13,361 nt of DNA from Gammaproteobacteria bacterium. Lineage in GTDB: Bacteria; Pseudomonadota; Gammaproteobacteria; Granulosicoccales; Granulosicoccaceae. Positions 12,527 to 13,361 of the stretch are shown piece by piece. The DNA is taken from the NCBI GenBank assembly GCA_003511825.1, contig DOIU01000068.1:1-13361 (forward strand), in the 5' to 3' direction. The stretch's first letter is position 1, and every line of letters begins with the position of its first letter. The translations under genes and the position numbers were made by a program. The notes below the pieces were generated by a model that saw nothing but the letters and a program-made list of their open reading frames with translations, ran no database searches and was not told the DNA's origin.

Positions 12527-13361
12527 GTGCAGAATAATCCCCATACCACCCTCATCCCCCCCAATGCCCCGCTCGACACCGCCACCCATGGCGGCCGGGC
12601 CAAGTGCCTGCAACGGCTGCTGCGGCTGGGCATGCCGCTGCCGACCACCGTGGCGCTCAGCTTCGACACGGTGCACGAGATCGCCGCCGGCCACCTGCCC
12701 GACATGGACAGCCTGTTGAACGATTTCGACGACCAGCCGCTGGTCAGCGTGCGCCCCTCCAGCGAAGACCCGGACTGGGGCGGGCCCGGCGCCATTCTCA
12801 ATATCGGCATGAACGACGCCCGCCACAAGGCACTCTGCGACAGCATCGGGCGCGAGGCCGCGACCGAGCTCTACCGCCGCTTCGTGCAATCCTACGCGGT
12901 GCACGTGGCCCGGCTCGATCCCGATCTGTTCGACGCGGTCGAGGACGAGGGCGTGCCCGGTCTGCGCGCCTCGCTCGCGGCCTACGAGGGCGAGGCCGAG
13001 GAGCCCTTCCCCCAGGACCGGGGCGAGCAATTGACCGCCGTGCTGCAATCCATGGCGCGGGCCTGGGACGGGACCACGGCACGGCTTCTGCGCCAGGCCA
13101 GGGGCGCGCCCGCCGACGCGGGGCTGGGGCTCGTGGTGCAGGAGATGATCCCCGGCCTTGGCCAGGACGAATGCGGCTCGGGCGTGTTGCAGCTGATCGA
13201 CCCGGTGACAGGCCAGCGCCAGATCACCGGCCGCTATCTCAGCCAGAGCCAGAGCCAGGGGCGCGAGGCGTTGGGGGCGGGGAGCGCGGCGCTCTATCTC
13301 GAACGCGACCCGCGCGGCCCCTCGCTGGAAGAGACCGCGCCCGAGGTCTTTGCCCGGCTCA
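12527..13361 (+). CDS. ppdK: Pyruvate phosphate dikinase-like protein, N-terminal part (278 aa visible, cut by window end)
   Basis: PPDK interconverts pyruvate, ATP and phosphate with PEP, AMP and pyrophosphate. The visible part is the nucleotide-binding (ATP-grasp-like) domain. KCLQRLLRLGMPLPTTVALS corresponds to the glycine-rich start of the family, and LVSVRPSSEDPDWGGPGAILNIGMND to its SVRSG...LNLGLND core. The stretch LGLVVQEMIPGLGQDECGSG then LQLIDPVTGQRQITGRYLSQ corresponds to the later VQ.MV.GN...SGTGV...NP.TG segment. The usual SMPGMMDT sequence is not present, so this is a divergent member and its activity is uncertain. The start is GTG 12527 with GAGG seven bases before it; no ATG fits as well. 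The frame stays open to the window end. Full-length proteins have roughly 850-900 residues. A PPDK gene after glyS is an arrangement I associate with Rhodobacterales. Confidence 0.78.
   Translation, partial: MQNNPHTTLIPPNAPLDTATHGGRAKCLQRLLRLGMPLPTTVALSFDTVHEIAAGHLPDMDSLLNDFDDQPLVSVRPSSEDPDWGGPGAILNIGMNDARHKALCDSIGREAATELYRRFVQSYAVHVARLDPDLFDAVEDEGVPGLRASLAAYEGEAEEPFPQDRGEQLTAVLQSMARAWDGTTARLLRQARGAPADAGLGLVVQEMIPGLGQDECGSGVLQLIDPVTGQRQITGRYLSQSQSQGREALGAGSAALYLERDPRGPSLEETAPEVFARL

Noticed and set aside
1..13361. CRISPR array, insertion sequence or prophage
   Set aside because: I found no regularly spaced direct repeats, transposase, integrase or terminal inverted repeats; the composition change has no mobile-element boundary and lies within a conserved codon run.

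Overview
The window joins two kinds of DNA. Positions 1 to about 11,170 look like a moderate-GC (roughly 50-60%) gammaproteobacterium. The evidence is NtrB, NtrC and GlnA of Pseudomonas/E. coli type, the order glnA - DUF4124 gene - ntrB - ntrC, NtrC-type operators, and perfect CRP/Vfr-type boxes. From about 11,280 to the end GC rises to roughly 70-80%, and the proteins look like Rhodobacterales (Alphaproteobacteria): the alpha-type second half of GlyS followed by a PPDK-like gene. The change falls inside glyS at a strongly conserved protein stretch. The likeliest explanation is a chimeric (metagenomic) contig; a real recombination event is the alternative.

Positions 1-4142 (+ strand) hold the end of a type IV pilus / type II secretion-like assembly operon. 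In order: a tiny 3' end of an upstream gene, a PilN/MshI-like soluble domain protein, a PilO/GspM-like bitopic protein, a small exported PilP-position protein, a large prepilin-like protein without Glu5, and two canonical class III prepilins. The first junctions are 4-base GTGA/ATGA overlaps. The last prepilin has its own leader with two perfect TGTGA-N6-TCACA boxes 40 bp apart, so cAMP-CRP/Vfr control is likely.

Positions 4213-8960 (- strand) are a nitrogen-control block: glnA (glutamine synthetase), a small exported DUF4124 protein, ntrB (sensor kinase) and ntrC (sigma54 activator). NtrC-like sites lie upstream of both glnA and ntrB. A sigma54-like -24/-12 element lies just before ntrB and a weaker one before glnA, which fits autoregulation.

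Positions 9277-12371 (+) are glyQ and glyS, the two subunits of the tetrameric glycyl-tRNA synthetase, in an 8-bp overlapping arrangement. They are preceded by a TATAAT box with a GC-rich discriminator. glyS carries both the taxonomic switch and, downstream, a one-base frameshift. After a near-perfect hairpin comes the 5' part of a divergent pyruvate phosphate dikinase gene, cut by the window end. I see no tRNA, rRNA, CRISPR array, insertion sequence or phage gene.
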